Shown: positions 21,055 to 22,151 of the stretch, piece after piece
Position numbering within the stretch: position 1 is the first letter of the stretch
Layout of the letters: each line of letters begins with the position of its first letter
NCBI GenBank assembly: GCA_030038955.1
Contig: JASHQV010000195.1
Location: 1 to 22,151 of the forward strand
DNA from: Solirubrobacteraceae bacterium
Lineage (GTDB): Bacteria > Actinomycetota > Thermoleophilia > Solirubrobacterales > Solirubrobacteraceae
Direction of reading: 5' to 3'
DNA length: 22,151 bases
Translations under genes and position numbers: made by a program
The notes under the pieces: generated by a model
Databases searched by the model: none
What the model saw: the letters and a program-made list of their open reading frames with translations, nothing else
What the model was told of the DNA's origin: nothing

Positions 21055-22151
21055 TCATTGCGGGTCGACGTCCACCGAGATCGCCACGCCGCGGTGCTGC
21101 CTGCGGCCGCTGATCGCCTCCACGGCGCCACCGCAGGCGGCGATCGCCGCCCGGCGGTCTGACGCCTTGATCACCAGCTGCGCACGAGCCTGGCCGCGCA
21201 GCGCGAACAGCGGCGCCGGGCCGAGGATCGCCGCGCCGGACGGGGCTCCGCCAGTGACCCCGCCGCGGGGACCGGCGTCGATGCCCGTCGCCGCGACCGC
21301 GCCCCGAAACGCCTCGGCAGCACCGATCGCAGCCGCCCGGTCCGGACACGCGCAGACGATCCGGATCAGCGTCGCGAACGGCGGGTACGCAAGTGCGCGC
21401 CGGCGCTCGAGCTCGCCCTCCAGGAACGCATCCGAGTCGTGGCGGGCAGCCAGCTGGATCGAGCGGGCGTCAGGCGCCAGCGTCTGCACCAGCACCCGTC
21501 CCTCGCCTCCGCGGCCGGCCCGCCCCGCCAGCTGGGTGATCAGCGCGAACGTCCGCTCTTCGGCGCGGAAGTCCGGGAACCTCAGCGTCTGATCGGCGTC
21601 GATCACGACCGCGAGCGCGACATCGGCGAAGTCGTGGCCCTTGGCCACCATCTGCGTTCCGACGAGGACCCCGGACGGCGCCGCGACGAACCGCTCCAGC
21701 AGCCGCGCCCGGGCCTCGAGCCCGACGGCATCGGCGTCGAGTCGCAGCACCGGGAACGGGAGGTCGCCCAGGATCGCCTCCAGCTCGTGCTGCAACCGCT
21801 CGGTGCCGGCGCCGTGGCGCGCCAGTGACACCGACCCGCACGACGGGCAGCAGGCGGGCACGCGCTCGCGGTGCCCGCAGTGGTGGCAGGCGACGATCGC
21901 CTCGCGGCGGTGCAGGACCAGCGCCACCTCGCAGTTGGGGCACATGAACACGTGCCCGCAGTCGCCGCAGCTCAGGAAGTTCGACCAGCCACGACGGTTG
22001 AGCAGCACCACGGCCTTGCCCGCGGTCCGCCGCAGGGCGGCCAGGGCCAACCGCGTCTGCGGGTGCAGCGGGTGGTGGTGGCCGCGCATGTCGCGGATCT
22101 CGACCGGCGGCAGCGGTCGCCCGTCGACCCGTCGCGACAGCCGCAGCCGCG
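21055..22151 (-). CDS. priA: Primosomal protein N' (PriA), 5' partial
   Basis: The frame is open to the right edge; 365 residues of the C-terminal half are visible, beginning L-S-R-R-V-D-G-R-P-L-P-P-V-E-I-R-D-M, as in PriA. The ATG at 22089 is internal. Eight cysteines in four pairs (C41/C44, C50/C53, C68/C71, C81/C84 counted from that Met) form the two zinc sites inserted in the helicase fold. Then come G-A-G-T-E-R (93-98), helicase motif V-like G-T-Q-M-V-A-K-G-H-D-F (144-154), D-A-D-Q (165-168) and motif VI-like Q-L-A-G-R-A-G-R (186-193). PriA restarts stalled replication forks. Walker motifs would be in the missing half, so ATPase competence cannot be judged; some actinobacterial PriA proteins lack it. 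It is normally upstream of def/fmt. Confidence 0.95.
   Translation of the reverse strand, partial: RLRLSRRVDGRPLPPVEIRDMRGHHHPLHPQTRLALAALRRTAGKAVVLLNRRGWSNFLSCGDCGHVFMCPNCEVALVLHRREAIVACHHCGHRERVPACCPSCGSVSLARHGAGTERLQHELEAILGDLPFPVLRLDADAVGLEARARLLERFVAAPSGVLVGTQMVAKGHDFADVALAVVIDADQTLRFPDFRAEERTFALITQLAGRAGRGGEGRVLVQTLAPDARSIQLAARHDSDAFLEGELERRRALAYPPFATLIRIVCACPDRAAAIGAAEAFRGAVAATGIDAGPRGGVTGGAPSGAAILGPAPLFALRGQARAQLVIKASDRRAAIAACGGAVEAISGRRQHRGVAISVDVDPQ

Overview
This is a GC-rich chromosomal segment from an actinobacterium. The base composition, the many GTG/TTG starts, and the order priA / def-fmt-rsmB-(zinc ribbon)-rpe / ribD-ribE-ribBA-ribH all fit. Protein style suggests a deep-branching class such as Thermoleophilia (Solirubrobacterales-like), but that placement is an inference with no database check. 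I see no rRNA, tRNA, CRISPR array, transposase or phage gene. The window is gene-dense: the longest gene-free stretch is about 210 bases, and many neighbouring genes overlap by 1-17 bases.

Left part (1-3301). A plus-strand pair encodes a soluble MgtE-N/CBS protein (5' end outside the window) and a DUF1003 membrane protein. They converge with a minus-strand unit of rpmB (ribosomal protein L28) and a FakA-like fatty acid kinase gene. Next (3434-6932, minus strand) comes a block of lower GC in the places I counted. It encodes a DUF2231-like membrane protein, a DUF347 multi-pass membrane protein, and a NarL-type two-component system (sensor kinase and LuxR-type response regulator). A candidate promoter and a Shine-Dalgarno site lie at its head.

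Middle (7143-11115, minus strand). A complete riboflavin pathway operon, ribD-ribE-ribBA-ribH, has overlapping ends and finishes with a small regulator that joins a MerR-like HTH to a molybdopterin-binding (TOBE/Mop) domain and overlaps ribH. A perfect 16-bp inverted repeat sits just upstream of ribD. Diverging from ribD is a plus-strand cassette (11246-14486) of GT2 glycosyltransferase, SAM methyltransferase and MOP/Wzx-type flippase, all with overlapping start/stop codons. This looks like assembly and export of a lipid-linked glycan.

Right part (14444-22151). On the minus strand, def-fmt-rsmB-zinc ribbon-rpe links N-formylmethionine handling, 16S rRNA methylation and the pentose phosphate pathway, which supplies ribulose-5-phosphate to RibBA. 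A perfect 20-bp inverted repeat lies between the fmt stop and the body of rsmB. A large plus-strand membrane GGDEF-EAL gene (18527-20983) separates def from the 3' half of priA, which runs off the right edge. Seen against the conserved actinobacterial order, the housekeeping series has been interrupted twice by plus-strand genes (the glycan cassette and the c-di-GMP gene).
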